Of a stretch of DNA of 64,000 nucleotides, positions 18,160 to 27,183 are shown piece by piece. A program made the translations under genes and the position numbers. The DNA is taken from NCBI GenBank assembly GCA_028351715.1, contig JAOMKM010000002.1:42515-106514 (forward strand), given 5' to 3'. Positions within the stretch are counted from its first letter, which is position 1, and each line of letters opens with the position of its first letter. This DNA is from Methylophilaceae bacterium (GTDB taxonomy: Bacteria > Pseudomonadota > Gammaproteobacteria > Burkholderiales > Methylophilaceae). A model generated the notes under the pieces. It did no database searches. It worked only from the letters and a program-made list of their open reading frames with translations, and was not told the DNA's origin.

Positions 18160-19218
18160 ATGAAATACTATTACTTAATTATTGCATTAACAATTTCTCT
18201 TTTAGCCCATTTATTTTTTTTTAGTAATATTCATTTTTCTTTTAATAATATAACATCTGACGAACATCTTTTTATTGAGATGATTCCTATACCAGCAAAT
18301 TCAATAAATAATGATTTAAAAAAAATTCATAAAATAAAAAATAATAAAAAACCAATGGAAAGTCAAAGCAAAGTAGAAGACCCCCCATCTAAAATTAGTG
18401 AAAGCTATTTAAAAGAAGAAATAAATAAAACTGAAATTTGTGAGCTTTGCCAGCCTGTTGAAGAAATAATTATTCCAGAAATAGAGAAAGCATATGGAAA
18501 TGAAATCCAATCAATTATGATGCAATACATAGTATTTCATGAATTGCCTCCGAATAAGGGAAATATTAATAACTTTACGTTATTTGGTGATAGAAAAAAT
18601 AAAAATGCTAATGTTAGCAATAGATCAGAGGTAGGGATTCTTAATATCGAATACGTTATCGATAAAAATAGTTACACCATTAAATATGAGGCAAAAGCCA
18701 ATGGTATTACATCATTGATTTATTCAAAATCATTAATTCAAAGAAGTGAAGGAGTGATTAACGAAGATGGAATACGGCCAAACTATTATCTCTATAAATA
18801 TGGAGATAAGCTGAAAAATGAGGCTTTTTTTGATTGGGATACTAAAAAGCTAAAGATTACTCGTCAAAATAAAGAAAATTTTTTTGATCTATCTAACGGG
18901 ACGCAGGACCAACTGAGCTTTATGTTTCAATTTATGTTTTTAAATCCCTTAGACAAAATGCAAATACCAATTACAAATGCAAAAATTTTTAAAACATATA
19001 ACTATCAATACATAAAAGAAGGGCAAATGAAGAGTAATATAGGAAATATAGATTATATTCACGTAGCAAAATTTAATTATCAGGATCCAGAAAGGATCGA
19101 TCTTTGGCTTGCAAAAGACTATGGGTTTCTTCCCTTTAAAGTATCAATAACCGATGAAGATCTAAGCACTATTACCCAAGATATATTTAAAATTCAAGTG
19201 GAAAAAAATGATGAATAA
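18160..19218 (+). CDS. Second DUF3108-like protein with N-terminal membrane anchor
   Basis: 352 residues. One hydrophobic segment at residues 3-25 acts as a signal anchor, followed by a charged Lys/Glu-rich linker with a CELC pair near residue 92, then a DUF3108-like beta domain (VGILNIEYVIDKNSYTIKYE, later DLWLAKDYGFLPFKVSI). The layout recalls TonB-type anchors with a periplasmic reach, but no TonB domain is visible. Co-directional with the smaller DUF3108 gene and overlapping rsmB by 11 bases, so translationally coupled. No function known. Confidence 0.7.
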   Translation: MKYYYLIIALTISLLAHLFFFSNIHFSFNNITSDEHLFIEMIPIPANSINNDLKKIHKIKNNKKPMESQSKVEDPPSKISESYLKEEINKTEICELCQPVEEIIIPEIEKAYGNEIQSIMMQYIVFHELPPNKGNINNFTLFGDRKNKNANVSNRSEVGILNIEYVIDKNSYTIKYEAKANGITSLIYSKSLIQRSEGVINEDGIRPNYYLYKYGDKLKNEAFFDWDTKKLKITRQNKENFFDLSNGTQDQLSFMFQFMFLNPLDKMQIPITNAKIFKTYNYQYIKEGQMKSNIGNIDYIHVAKFNYQDPERIDLWLAKDYGFLPFKVSITDEDLSTITQDIFKIQVEKNDE

Positions 19219-20476
19219 ATTTGTTATATCAACATGTGCAGATATTTTGAAGGAAGTTTTTATTGGAAAAAATCCATCAGATGTTCATCTAAGTTATTTT
19301 TTTAAAAAAAATAGGAGTCTTGGTAGCCACGATAGATCAAATATTGCGGAAATATTTTATGGAGTTATAAGAAATAAAAGATATTTAGAAGAAATAGTTC
19401 AAGATGAAAACCCTAAAAAAATGATCTTAGTCTATTTAATGTTTATGTTAGGGAAAAGTGTACGTGAATTAACTCCCATACTTAATGATTTTGAAGTTGA
19501 ATGGCTACAAAATAAAAAATCAAATAAACAAATAATAAAAAGCTGGCCAGTTAAGTTAAGTCTTCCAGATTGGTTATGGGAAAAATTTATTAAGCAATTT
19601 TCAGAGAAAGATTTAATCATGTTAGCTCAAAGCTTGCTAGTGCCTGCTCAATTGAATCTTCGTGTTAATACACTAAAAGATATATCAAGAGACGAGGTGA
19701 TTAATGAACTGCAAAAATCATTTCCGGAACACGAGAAATTAATATTACCTACTATATATTCCCCAATAGGTATTTCTTTACCCAGAGGAACGGCTATTAA
19801 TAAGCATACATTATTCTTGGATGGTAATATTGAGGTTCAAGATGAAGGTAGCCAAATTCTCTCTTTCCTATTAAGTCCGCGACGTGGACAGATGGTTGCA
19901 GATTTTTGTGCAGGGGCAGGAGGTAAGTCATTGGCTATATCATCCATAATGAAAAATACAGGGCGTGTTTATGCATTTGATATCTCTGAAAGACGTTTGG
20001 CAAATTTAAAGCAAAGACTTAAGAGGTCTAGTGGATCTAATATTATGATGCAGAGAATAGCTAATGAAAATGATCTTAAGATAAAAAGACTAAAAGGAAA
20101 ATTTGATAGAGTTATGGTGGATGCACCATGCACTGGATTAGGCACCTTAAGAAGAAATCCAGATTTAAAGTGGCGTCAAAATCAAAAGTCACTATCTGAA
20201 CTTATTGTTAAGCAAGGAGCAATTCTTAGTTCTGCCTCAACATTATGTAAGAAAGGTGGTTACTTGGTTTATGCTACATGTAGCTTGCTTAATGATGAAA
20301 ATGAAATGATTGTTGAGAAATTTTTAGGCGAGCATAAAGACTTTGCTTCTATCTCTGCCAAAGCTGCTTTAGAGAAACAAGGTATAAAACTAGATTGTGG
20401 TAATTATTTGAAGCTTTTTCCTAATATACATAAAACAGATGGATTTTTTGGGGCTCTCTTAGAGAGAATTGATTAG
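19208..20476 (+). CDS. rsmB: 16S rRNA (cytosine967-C5)-methyltransferase RsmB
   Basis: 422 residues. An N-terminal NusB-like helical domain is followed by a SAM methyltransferase: VQDEGSQILSFLL, ADFCAGAGGKSLA (SAM loop) near residue 235, DAPCTGLGTLRRNPDLKW (motif IV with TCys) and YATCSLLNDENE (catalytic Cys, motif VI). It methylates C967 of 16S rRNA. Two adjacent ATGs (19208, 19211) could serve as start. The stop directly abuts the ATG of the symporter gene. Confidence 0.95.
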   Translation: MMNKFVISTCADILKEVFIGKNPSDVHLSYFFKKNRSLGSHDRSNIAEIFYGVIRNKRYLEEIVQDENPKKMILVYLMFMLGKSVRELTPILNDFEVEWLQNKKSNKQIIKSWPVKLSLPDWLWEKFIKQFSEKDLIMLAQSLLVPAQLNLRVNTLKDISRDEVINELQKSFPEHEKLILPTIYSPIGISLPRGTAINKHTLFLDGNIEVQDEGSQILSFLLSPRRGQMVADFCAGAGGKSLAISSIMKNTGRVYAFDISERRLANLKQRLKRSSGSNIMMQRIANENDLKIKRLKGKFDRVMVDAPCTGLGTLRRNPDLKWRQNQKSLSELIVKQGAILSSASTLCKKGGYLVYATCSLLNDENEMIVEKFLGEHKDFASISAKAALEKQGIKLDCGNYLKLFPNIHKTDGFFGALLERID

Positions 20477-21697
20477 ATGAAGAATATAAATAAAATGATT
20501 TTTATATCTGCTGCAATGGGAATATTACTAGGCATATTGATTAAATTTTTTCCTAATTTATTTTTTGTTGATTATCTATTAATGGCAACCGACCTAGTCG
20601 GACAAATTTTCATTAAAAGTTTAAAGATGATATTAGTGCCTCTTGTTTTTTTCTCAATTGTCGTTGGTGTTTCAAACCTTGGAGGAGGTGGAAAATCTAG
20701 CCTAATATGGAAGTCAACTTTTTTATATTTTACGATCACTATGTCAATTGCTATTACCTTGGCACTTGTTGTAATGAATATTGTTCAGCCAGGCGTAGGC
20801 CTAAGTATTGATTCATGGCAATCAATTAATAATAACCTTCCATCAACCATGACTATCTCGCAATTCTTTAAACAGTTTTTATTGAGCTTATTTGAAAATC
20901 CTTTTCACTCACTTGCTTCCGGAAAAATCCTACCGTTGATAGTTTTTTCTATTATTATTGGTATGGCATTAAATGATAGAAAAGGAAGTTTTAAGGCAGC
21001 CAAAGACGTTTTCACTAGTCTTTATGAGGTTATGCTTAAAATTGTTCATTGGTTAATGCTATTTGCTCCATTAGGTGTGTTTGCACTTTTAGTGAATATG
21101 GTTGCAAGCCAAGACACTAGCTTATTTTCTCAGTTAGGAATTTTTATTTTCACTGTAATATTTTTAATTCTATTTCATGGCGTAGTAATTTTGCCTGCTA
21201 TTTTATTTCTCTTAACTAAAATAACGCCTATAAATTTATGGGTAGACGGAAGGCCAGCATTTATTACTGCATTCGCGACTAGTTCCAGCGCAGCGACTCT
21301 CCCAATTACCTTAAGTGTAGCCAATAATAATTTTAAGACTTCTAAAGGGATATCTAATTTTGTACTTCCTTTAGGGGCAACTATGAATATGGATGGGACG
21401 GCATTATATGAAGCAGCAGCAGCATTGTTTATTGCAAACTTAGTTGGAATGGATCTAACTTTAGCTCAGCAACTTATTTTATTCTTTACTGCTATGGTTG
21501 CATCAATTGGAGCACCTGGAATTCCTAGTGCTGGGATGGTAACTATGGCAATGGTTTTACAGGTTTTAGGTTTGCCTTTAGAAGCATTGGCTATACTCCT
21601 TCCAATGGATAGGTTAATCGATACATTTAGGACAACAATTAATGTTGAAGGTGACTTAGTAGGGGCATTAATTGTCGATAAAATTACTAAATCTTAA
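20477..21697 (+). CDS. Dicarboxylate/amino acid:cation symporter (DAACS, GltP/DctA type)
   Basis: 406 residues, eight-helix DAACS fold. Diagnostic motifs: AFATSSSAATLPITL (serine-rich re-entrant loop) near residue 272 and LPLGATMNMDGTALYEA near residue 297, then GAPGIPSAGMV and DRLIDTFRTTINVEGD. It imports C4-dicarboxylates or glutamate/aspartate with H+ or Na+. The GAPGIPSAG variant and the Asp near the end fit both GltP and DctA; substrate is not assigned. ATG follows the rsmB stop with no gap; 3' end overlaps the RND gene by 11 bases. Confidence 0.9.
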   Translation: MKNINKMIFISAAMGILLGILIKFFPNLFFVDYLLMATDLVGQIFIKSLKMILVPLVFFSIVVGVSNLGGGGKSSLIWKSTFLYFTITMSIAITLALVVMNIVQPGVGLSIDSWQSINNNLPSTMTISQFFKQFLLSLFENPFHSLASGKILPLIVFSIIIGMALNDRKGSFKAAKDVFTSLYEVMLKIVHWLMLFAPLGVFALLVNMVASQDTSLFSQLGIFIFTVIFLILFHGVVILPAILFLLTKITPINLWVDGRPAFITAFATSSSAATLPITLSVANNNFKTSKGISNFVLPLGATMNMDGTALYEAAAALFIANLVGMDLTLAQQLILFFTAMVASIGAPGIPSAGMVTMAMVLQVLGLPLEALAILLPMDRLIDTFRTTINVEGDLVGALIVDKITKS

Positions 21698-24600
21698 CTT
21701 TCTTCTTCTTCTCAATAAATCCTATAGATAAAGAATAAGCTGAAGGTATTACAATCAAGGTCAGTAATGTAGAAGAAATCATCCCACCAATTACGGCGAT
21801 GGCTAGAGGGCCATTTGATTCAGACCCAGCGCCATAACCCAGGGCGGCCGGCATTAAGGCAAATATCAATGTAAGAGAAGTCATTAGTACGGGTCGAAGG
21901 CGGATGGGACATGCTTCTAATAGTGCTTGATCTGTTTTTTTCCCCATCGCTTTTAACTGATTTGTCATATCCACTAGTAAAATAGAATTTTTTGCAACTA
22001 GCCCAATTAGTAGGACCATACCAATCATCGAATAAATATTGAGACTATTTCCTGTAATCCACAATAAGAATATACCGCCAACTACAGCTAATGGTTGAGC
22101 CAACATAACTATTAATGGCTGAAAAAATGAATTAAATAGGCTTGCCAGGACCATATAAAGTAATATGGTTGCTAGAATAAATACAAAAATTATATTACTC
22201 ATTGTTTTTGCAAATTCCTTAGCTTGACCTTCTAATTGAATTGAATATTCACCTGGAAGTAAATTCTGACTAGTTTGTTTGACTAATGTAACTGCTTCAC
22301 CAAGAGATATTGTTGGATTTGAATAAAAATTTGATGAGTATTGTAAATCTTGTCGCCCCATTACTGCTGGACCAAGTTCCTGATGAAAAGAGGCTATGGT
22401 ATCCAGTCGAACTAATTCTCCAGATTTACTCCTTAAATATATTTTATTTAGATCATTTAATTGTTCAAATGATCCATCTTTTGCTTTTAATCTAATATCA
22501 TACCTTTGGCCATCTCCTGGCTCATCATTAAATCTTGCAACATCTAATCCATTACTTAGAACAGAAATTGCTTCAGCAATATCAGCAGCACTAATTCCAA
22601 AACTAGAAGCTCTATCTCGATCAATATCTAAAATCATTTGAGGAAGATTTAGTTGTAAATTAAGATCAATGCTTCCTAAACCTTCATTTTCTGATAGTTT
22701 TATCAAAAGCTCATCACTTAAGATAGCAACTTTATCAATGCTCGGCCCCGTGATTGAGAATTGTAATTTTTCTGAACGCCTACCGCCGGCAAATGATACG
22801 CCTGAAGGAAAAGCTTTCACTCCAGAGAGTTGATTAAGATCAATTCCCATTTTTTTCATAATGTCAGATTGAGATAGTGAGCGTTTATTTTTTTCTTTTA
22901 ATCTAACGCTAATAAAGCCACTGTTAACTTGTCCTCTACTTCCTAATCCAATCGACGAGAAAACACTGGCAGTGTAGTCATTATATTGATTAATAATTTC
23001 CTCAATCTCTAGTAATTTATTATAGGTATATTCCATATTAGAACCTAAAGGGGTTTTAAATCTAACTGTAAACCGACTCTCATCTTGTTCAGGTACTAAT
23101 GTTTTTTCTACTTTTGAAAAAAGAAGAGTGCTAGCAAGAACTATAATAAGACTAGAAATTAAAACTTTTACTCTATGTGACAGGGACCAAGTTAGAATTT
23201 TCTTGTAATTTCTATCAAGTTTCTCAAAAAAACTATTTAGGCCATTAAGCCAACTAATTTCCCTTTCTTTCATTGCTAAAAATTTTGAGCACAACATTGG
23301 GGTTAATGTTAAAGAAATAATTAATGAGACTAATATCCCAGCTGTAACAACTACTGCAAAGGATTCAAAAAACCGCCCAATGATTCCATCCATAAATATA
23401 ACTGGAGCAAAAATACACACTAATGCTAGTGAGGAGGCTAGAACTGCAAATACCACTTCTTTACTCCCATTGATAGCTGCATTAAAAATATTTTTATCAA
23501 TAGTTTTTTGGTGTCGAAAAATATTTTCAAGGACTACTATTGAGTCATCAACAACTACTCCAATCAAAAGTATCAGAGCAAGTAAGGTCATACTGTTAAA
23601 GGTAAAGCCATAAAAATACATTACTGCAATAGATCCAAGAAGAGAAATTGGGATTGCTATAGCAATAATAAATGTGGATCGAAGAGATTTTAAAAAGAAT
23701 AATACAACTAGAGCTGCTAATAAAGTCCCTTCAAGAATATGGTTCTGTAAAGATTTAACCATAGATTTAATGTAAATTGAATCATCTGTTGATACCTTTA
23801 ACTCTAGACCTGGTGGTAAGCCAGGCCTTATTTGAGTGTCAACCTTTTCTTTAATTTTATTAATAATGTCAACAGTATTAGAATTTGCTACCTTTATAAT
23901 TCCAAGACCAATCGATGGTTTATTATTATGACGAGCCGTCTGTCTGTAATCATCTAAACCATCTTCTACCTCAGCAATATCTTTAATCTTAATTGGCCCA
24001 CCATCCCTATATGTCACAATCATTTCATTTAGATCTTTAATTTTATGGAACTCTAAATCAAGCTTAAACATTTTTTCTGATTGAGCTCTTACAAGAAAAC
24101 CTCCAGGAAGCTGAACATGCTCTTTCTTAAAGGCTAAAATTAAATCGTTAGGAGTTATTTGTAACGCAGACATTTTTTCAGGGAGTAAGTTAATTCTTAT
24201 TGTCCTATCTCTCCTGCCACCTAATGTCACATAGCCAACTCCATCTACAGTTTCTAATTTTTTCTTTAAAATATTATTCGCATATAGATTTAATTGTTGA
24301 ACAGTTCTGTCTCCAGTTAGGCCTAACCACATAATTGCACTTGCATTTGTCTCCACTTTACGTACAACTGGAGGAACAATATCATCAGGTAATCTTCTGG
24401 CTAATCTGCTGACTTTAGATTGAATTTCATTAAATGCAACTTCAATATCCTTATCTAAGTTAAAAGTAATACTTACAACGGAAACACCTGGAGAAGATTC
24501 GGATTTTATAGACTCAATACCTGGAGTTGTGTTGACTGCTTCCTCAATTAGATTTGTAATACTAGCATCAACGATTTCAGGATTAGCCCCTTCTAAGGTA

Positions 24601-24746
24601 GTTGTAACTGTAAGAATTGGAAAATCAATTGTAGGAAACTTATCAATACCAATTTTCTGAAAGCTAATAATTCCCAACAAAACAAATACTGCAGAAATCA
24701 TCCAAGCTAGAACATGTCTTCGAATTGAAATTTCAGGTAATGTCAT
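21687..24746 (-). CDS. RND multidrug efflux permease (HAE-1 / AcrB-like)
   Basis: 1019 residues, typical for an RND pump trimer subunit that exports drugs or lipophilic compounds with the proton motive force. Two repeats of six helices and two large periplasmic loops; TM4 has GVVVDDSIVVLENI with the paired Asp of the proton relay. The ending LPAALGYGAGSESNGPLAIA is conserved in the family. Preceded on the same strand by its lipoprotein adaptor, three bases away. No outer-membrane TolC-type channel gene is in the window, so it must borrow one. Closest in feel to the shorter-loop group often annotated as acriflavine resistance protein. Confidence 0.93.
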   Translation of the reverse strand: MTLPEISIRRHVLAWMISAVFVLLGIISFQKIGIDKFPTIDFPILTVTTTLEGANPEIVDASITNLIEEAVNTTPGIESIKSESSPGVSVVSITFNLDKDIEVAFNEIQSKVSRLARRLPDDIVPPVVRKVETNASAIMWLGLTGDRTVQQLNLYANNILKKKLETVDGVGYVTLGGRRDRTIRINLLPEKMSALQITPNDLILAFKKEHVQLPGGFLVRAQSEKMFKLDLEFHKIKDLNEMIVTYRDGGPIKIKDIAEVEDGLDDYRQTARHNNKPSIGLGIIKVANSNTVDIINKIKEKVDTQIRPGLPPGLELKVSTDDSIYIKSMVKSLQNHILEGTLLAALVVLFFLKSLRSTFIIAIAIPISLLGSIAVMYFYGFTFNSMTLLALILLIGVVVDDSIVVLENIFRHQKTIDKNIFNAAINGSKEVVFAVLASSLALVCIFAPVIFMDGIIGRFFESFAVVVTAGILVSLIISLTLTPMLCSKFLAMKEREISWLNGLNSFFEKLDRNYKKILTWSLSHRVKVLISSLIIVLASTLLFSKVEKTLVPEQDESRFTVRFKTPLGSNMEYTYNKLLEIEEIINQYNDYTASVFSSIGLGSRGQVNSGFISVRLKEKNKRSLSQSDIMKKMGIDLNQLSGVKAFPSGVSFAGGRRSEKLQFSITGPSIDKVAILSDELLIKLSENEGLGSIDLNLQLNLPQMILDIDRDRASSFGISAADIAEAISVLSNGLDVARFNDEPGDGQRYDIRLKAKDGSFEQLNDLNKIYLRSKSGELVRLDTIASFHQELGPAVMGRQDLQYSSNFYSNPTISLGEAVTLVKQTSQNLLPGEYSIQLEGQAKEFAKTMSNIIFVFILATILLYMVLASLFNSFFQPLIVMLAQPLAVVGGIFLLWITGNSLNIYSMIGMVLLIGLVAKNSILLVDMTNQLKAMGKKTDQALLEACPIRLRPVLMTSLTLIFALMPAALGYGAGSESNGPLAIAVIGGMISSTLLTLIVIPSAYSLSIGFIEKKKKVKI

Positions 24747-24749
24747 GCT

Positions 24750-25820
24750 TTATTGGAATGAAATATTAATGGGAGTTTGATCAGTTAAATATGCTGCACC
24801 GTCAAGTGCAACTACTTCATTTTCTTCTAATCCTGCAAGAATTTCAATAACACCATCTTGGCTAATGCCAATTGTGACTTTGCGCTGCTCAACCTTATCT
24901 TTGTTAACTATATAAACAACTTGTCCAGCTGGTCTCAATACAACACTTTGTTCTGGGACGGAAATGCCCTCCCTAGTTGAAAAAATAACAGTTCCTTTTA
25001 CACTGGCCCCTGGTTGCCACTCAGTCTGACCTTTAATATCAGCTATTATATCTATGGATCTACTATCAGACATTAATTGAGGTTTTAATTCAGCAATCTT
25101 GACTGTAATTTCATTGTCTGAGGTTGGTGTCTTAAGCTTTATAGGAATACCTGGTTTTAATTTTTTGGCTAATTTTTCAGGAAATGGTATGTGCGCGCGA
25201 AGCTTTTTATTGCTAATAATCTGAAATACTGGATCTCCTATTTTTAGAAAATCACCAACAGACGGGATTTGTTTCTCAACTACTCCAGAAATAGGGGCAT
25301 AAATTCTAGTTTTCTCAAGATTAGACTGAGCTATATTTTTTTTTGATCGAGAAATTTCTAGCTCTTCGACTGTTTCATTTTTTTGTGTAATTATTGTATC
25401 AAGAGCATTTGCAGAAATAAATTCTTTATCAACTAAAGTTAAATTTCTTTGGTAAATTTTTTCTTGATTGGTTAGTCGAGCATCAAATTTTCTAACCTCA
25501 GCTTTTGCAAGCGACAGCTGATATTGATAATCTTTTTCTTCTATCTCCGCTAGAAGGGCTCCTTTTTTTATAATAGAACCTGTACGAGCATGTAATCTAA
25601 CTACCTTTCCTGAAATTTCTGTAGCAATAGTTGGGTCAATAATTCCTCTAATTGATCCTATTGCAGACTCTTTATCTTCAAATGTTTTTAATGAGGCTTT
25701 AGCTGTTGTTACATAAATTGCTCGTTTAGTTTTTTCTACTGAAACCTCTTTTTCGCCACAGCCAGCAAGAAATATGCTAAATATAGTTAATATAAATAAA
25801 TATTTAATGCTATTTCTCAT
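24750..25820 (-). CDS. RND periplasmic adaptor (membrane fusion protein), lipoprotein
   Basis: 356 residues. Lipobox LAGC places the acylated Cys at residue 21. Mature part shows the MFP order: lipoyl-like half motif GSIIKKGALLAEIEEKDY, a coiled-coil hairpin around residues 85-150, second lipoyl half IYAPISGVVEKQIPSVGDFL, then beta-barrel (VRVSFP-like region HIPFPEKLAKKL) and membrane-proximal domain with SVPEQSVV. It links the RND pump to an outer-membrane channel. Overlaps ampD by 11 bases at the 5' end and the pump follows after three bases: one operon. Confidence 0.92.
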   Translation of the reverse strand: MRNSIKYLFILTIFSIFLAGCGEKEVSVEKTKRAIYVTTAKASLKTFEDKESAIGSIRGIIDPTIATEISGKVVRLHARTGSIIKKGALLAEIEEKDYQYQLSLAKAEVRKFDARLTNQEKIYQRNLTLVDKEFISANALDTIITQKNETVEELEISRSKKNIAQSNLEKTRIYAPISGVVEKQIPSVGDFLKIGDPVFQIISNKKLRAHIPFPEKLAKKLKPGIPIKLKTPTSDNEITVKIAELKPQLMSDSRSIDIIADIKGQTEWQPGASVKGTVIFSTREGISVPEQSVVLRPAGQVVYIVNKDKVEQRKVTIGISQDGVIEILAGLEENEVVALDGAAYLTDQTPINISFQ

Positions 25821-26376
25821 GAATTTTTTCCAAATTAATTAAATTCCAATTAAAAAAGGGTCCTGGGTCAGTTTTTCGTTGTGGTGAAATTTGATTGTGA
25901 CCAACAATATCACTAATTGGGTAGTTTTCACATAGACATTTAATGAGGCTCATAAGTTTCATGTATTGATTATTCTCAAATGGCTCATGGTCGGTCCCCT
26001 CTAATTCAATTCCAATAGAAAAATCATTACAGTTACGCTTATTTTTCCATGATGATTTGCCGGCATGCCAAGCTCGATTATTGCATGAAACGAACTGCAA
26101 AATTTCTCCTGACCTCTTAATTAAGAAATGTGATGAAACTTTAAGATCTTTTATAGTTTCAAAATAAGAATGTTTTGTTAAATCTAATTTATTTTGAAAA
26201 AAATTCTCAATATAAGGACCACCAAACTTGTTGGGTGGTAAGCTGATGCTGTGAATGACTATTAAATCAATCTCCATATTTTTTGGCCTATTATCAAAAT
26301 TCGGGGATTGAACCTTTTTTAAATTTTCTATAAAACCTTGATCATTTATTTTAAATAATTTTGAGCATGAGTTCAT
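25810..26376 (-). CDS. ampD: 1,6-anhydro-N-acetylmuramyl-L-alanine amidase AmpD
   Basis: 188 residues, the usual cytosolic AmpD length with no signal peptide. It cleaves the stem peptide from anhydro-muropeptides in cell-wall recycling. Zinc ligands are visible in IVIHSISLPP (His), NRAWHAGKSSWK and GHNQISPQRKTDPGPFFNW (His and Asp). The FSIGIELEGTDHEPF block is typical. First gene of an operon with the RND adaptor and pump, an unusual partnership. The 93-base gap upstream (26377-26469) separates it from a divergent small membrane gene. Confidence 0.92.
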   Translation of the reverse strand: MNSCSKLFKINDQGFIENLKKVQSPNFDNRPKNMEIDLIVIHSISLPPNKFGGPYIENFFQNKLDLTKHSYFETIKDLKVSSHFLIKRSGEILQFVSCNNRAWHAGKSSWKNKRNCNDFSIGIELEGTDHEPFENNQYMKLMSLIKCLCENYPISDIVGHNQISPQRKTDPGPFFNWNLINLEKIHEK

Positions 26377-26469
26377 ATAGATAGATTATAATTTACTGTT
26401 TTAAATTAGTTCTTATTTTAATCGCTTTTGAAGGCTTAAGCATTAAATTTACTTTATTGGAGAGTTTGA

Positions 26470-26757
26470 ATGGAAAGTGAGATGTTATTTATTGATTATG
26501 TAATATTTGGCATTGTAGATAATGTGGTGATGTTATTGGGCGCTTTTTTTGGTCTCGGATTAGAAAAATACCTACCAAAACGTTTTCAGGTTGGTTTGGG
26601 GGCAGTTATAGGGGCTGGAATAGGAAATGCATTAAGTGATTTTATGGGGGGCATAGCCAGCTTAAATTGGCCATTAGCTTTCGGTACAGGGCTTGGATGT
26701 ATTATTGCATTAGTAATGATACCTGTATTCCACAGAGTTCAAAATTATCGTAAATAA
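26470..26757 (+). CDS. Small glycine-rich membrane protein, family not recognised
   Basis: 95 residues with about three hydrophobic segments (residues 8-30, 40-60, 66-86). Glycine-zipper spacing is clear in VGLGAVIGAGIGNALSDFMG and again in FGTGLGC, which suggests tight helix packing or oligomerisation. Shine-Dalgarno GGAGAG lies 6 bases before ATG. No catalytic motif. It is transcribed away from ampD and followed 21 bases later by an RDD membrane protein gene. Function unknown. Confidence 0.72.
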   Translation: MESEMLFIDYVIFGIVDNVVMLLGAFFGLGLEKYLPKRFQVGLGAVIGAGIGNALSDFMGGIASLNWPLAFGTGLGCIIALVMIPVFHRVQNYRK

Positions 26758-26778
26758 GAAAATTATGGTCTATTTAAA

Positions 26779-27183
26779 TTGAAAATAAATATTATTGGGA
26801 GACTTTATTCGTGTCTGTTTTATGAGGCAATAATTCAAATTGCATTATGGTTTGTTGTTACTTTTTTTGTATTAGCTATACTTAAAGTTGATTTATTTGA
26901 AAGTATGAACTCTCTTCGATTTATTTTATGGACTTCATCAGGGGTATATTTTATTCTTTCATGGTTTTATGGTGGGCAGACATTGGCAATGAAAGCCTGG
27001 AACCTTAAGTTAACCTATCCAGAAGGAAATAGAAATTTTAGTTATTTCTTGTCTCGATATTTTCTTGCATCAATTAGCTTAGCTTTTTTTGGTCTGGGAT
27101 ATCTTTATATTTTTTTTGATAAAAAAAATTGCTATCTACATGATAAGTTTTTAGGCTCTAAAATTATTTATACTCAAATCTAA
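26779..27183 (+). CDS. RDD family membrane protein
   Basis: 134 residues from a TTG start. The RDD pattern is visible: an Arg in the first helix region (GRLYSCLFYEA), three hydrophobic segments, GGQTLAMKAWNLKLTY in the middle and LHDKFLGSKIIY at the end, where family members carry the Asp. RDD proteins are three-helix inner-membrane proteins of unclear role; some are Na+/H+ antiporters. Tail-to-tail overlap of 20 bases with lptG. Probably an operon with the small glycine-rich membrane protein. Confidence 0.84.
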   Translation: MKINIIGRLYSCLFYEAIIQIALWFVVTFFVLAILKVDLFESMNSLRFILWTSSGVYFILSWFYGGQTLAMKAWNLKLTYPEGNRNFSYFLSRYFLASISLAFFGLGYLYIFFDKKNCYLHDKFLGSKIIYTQI

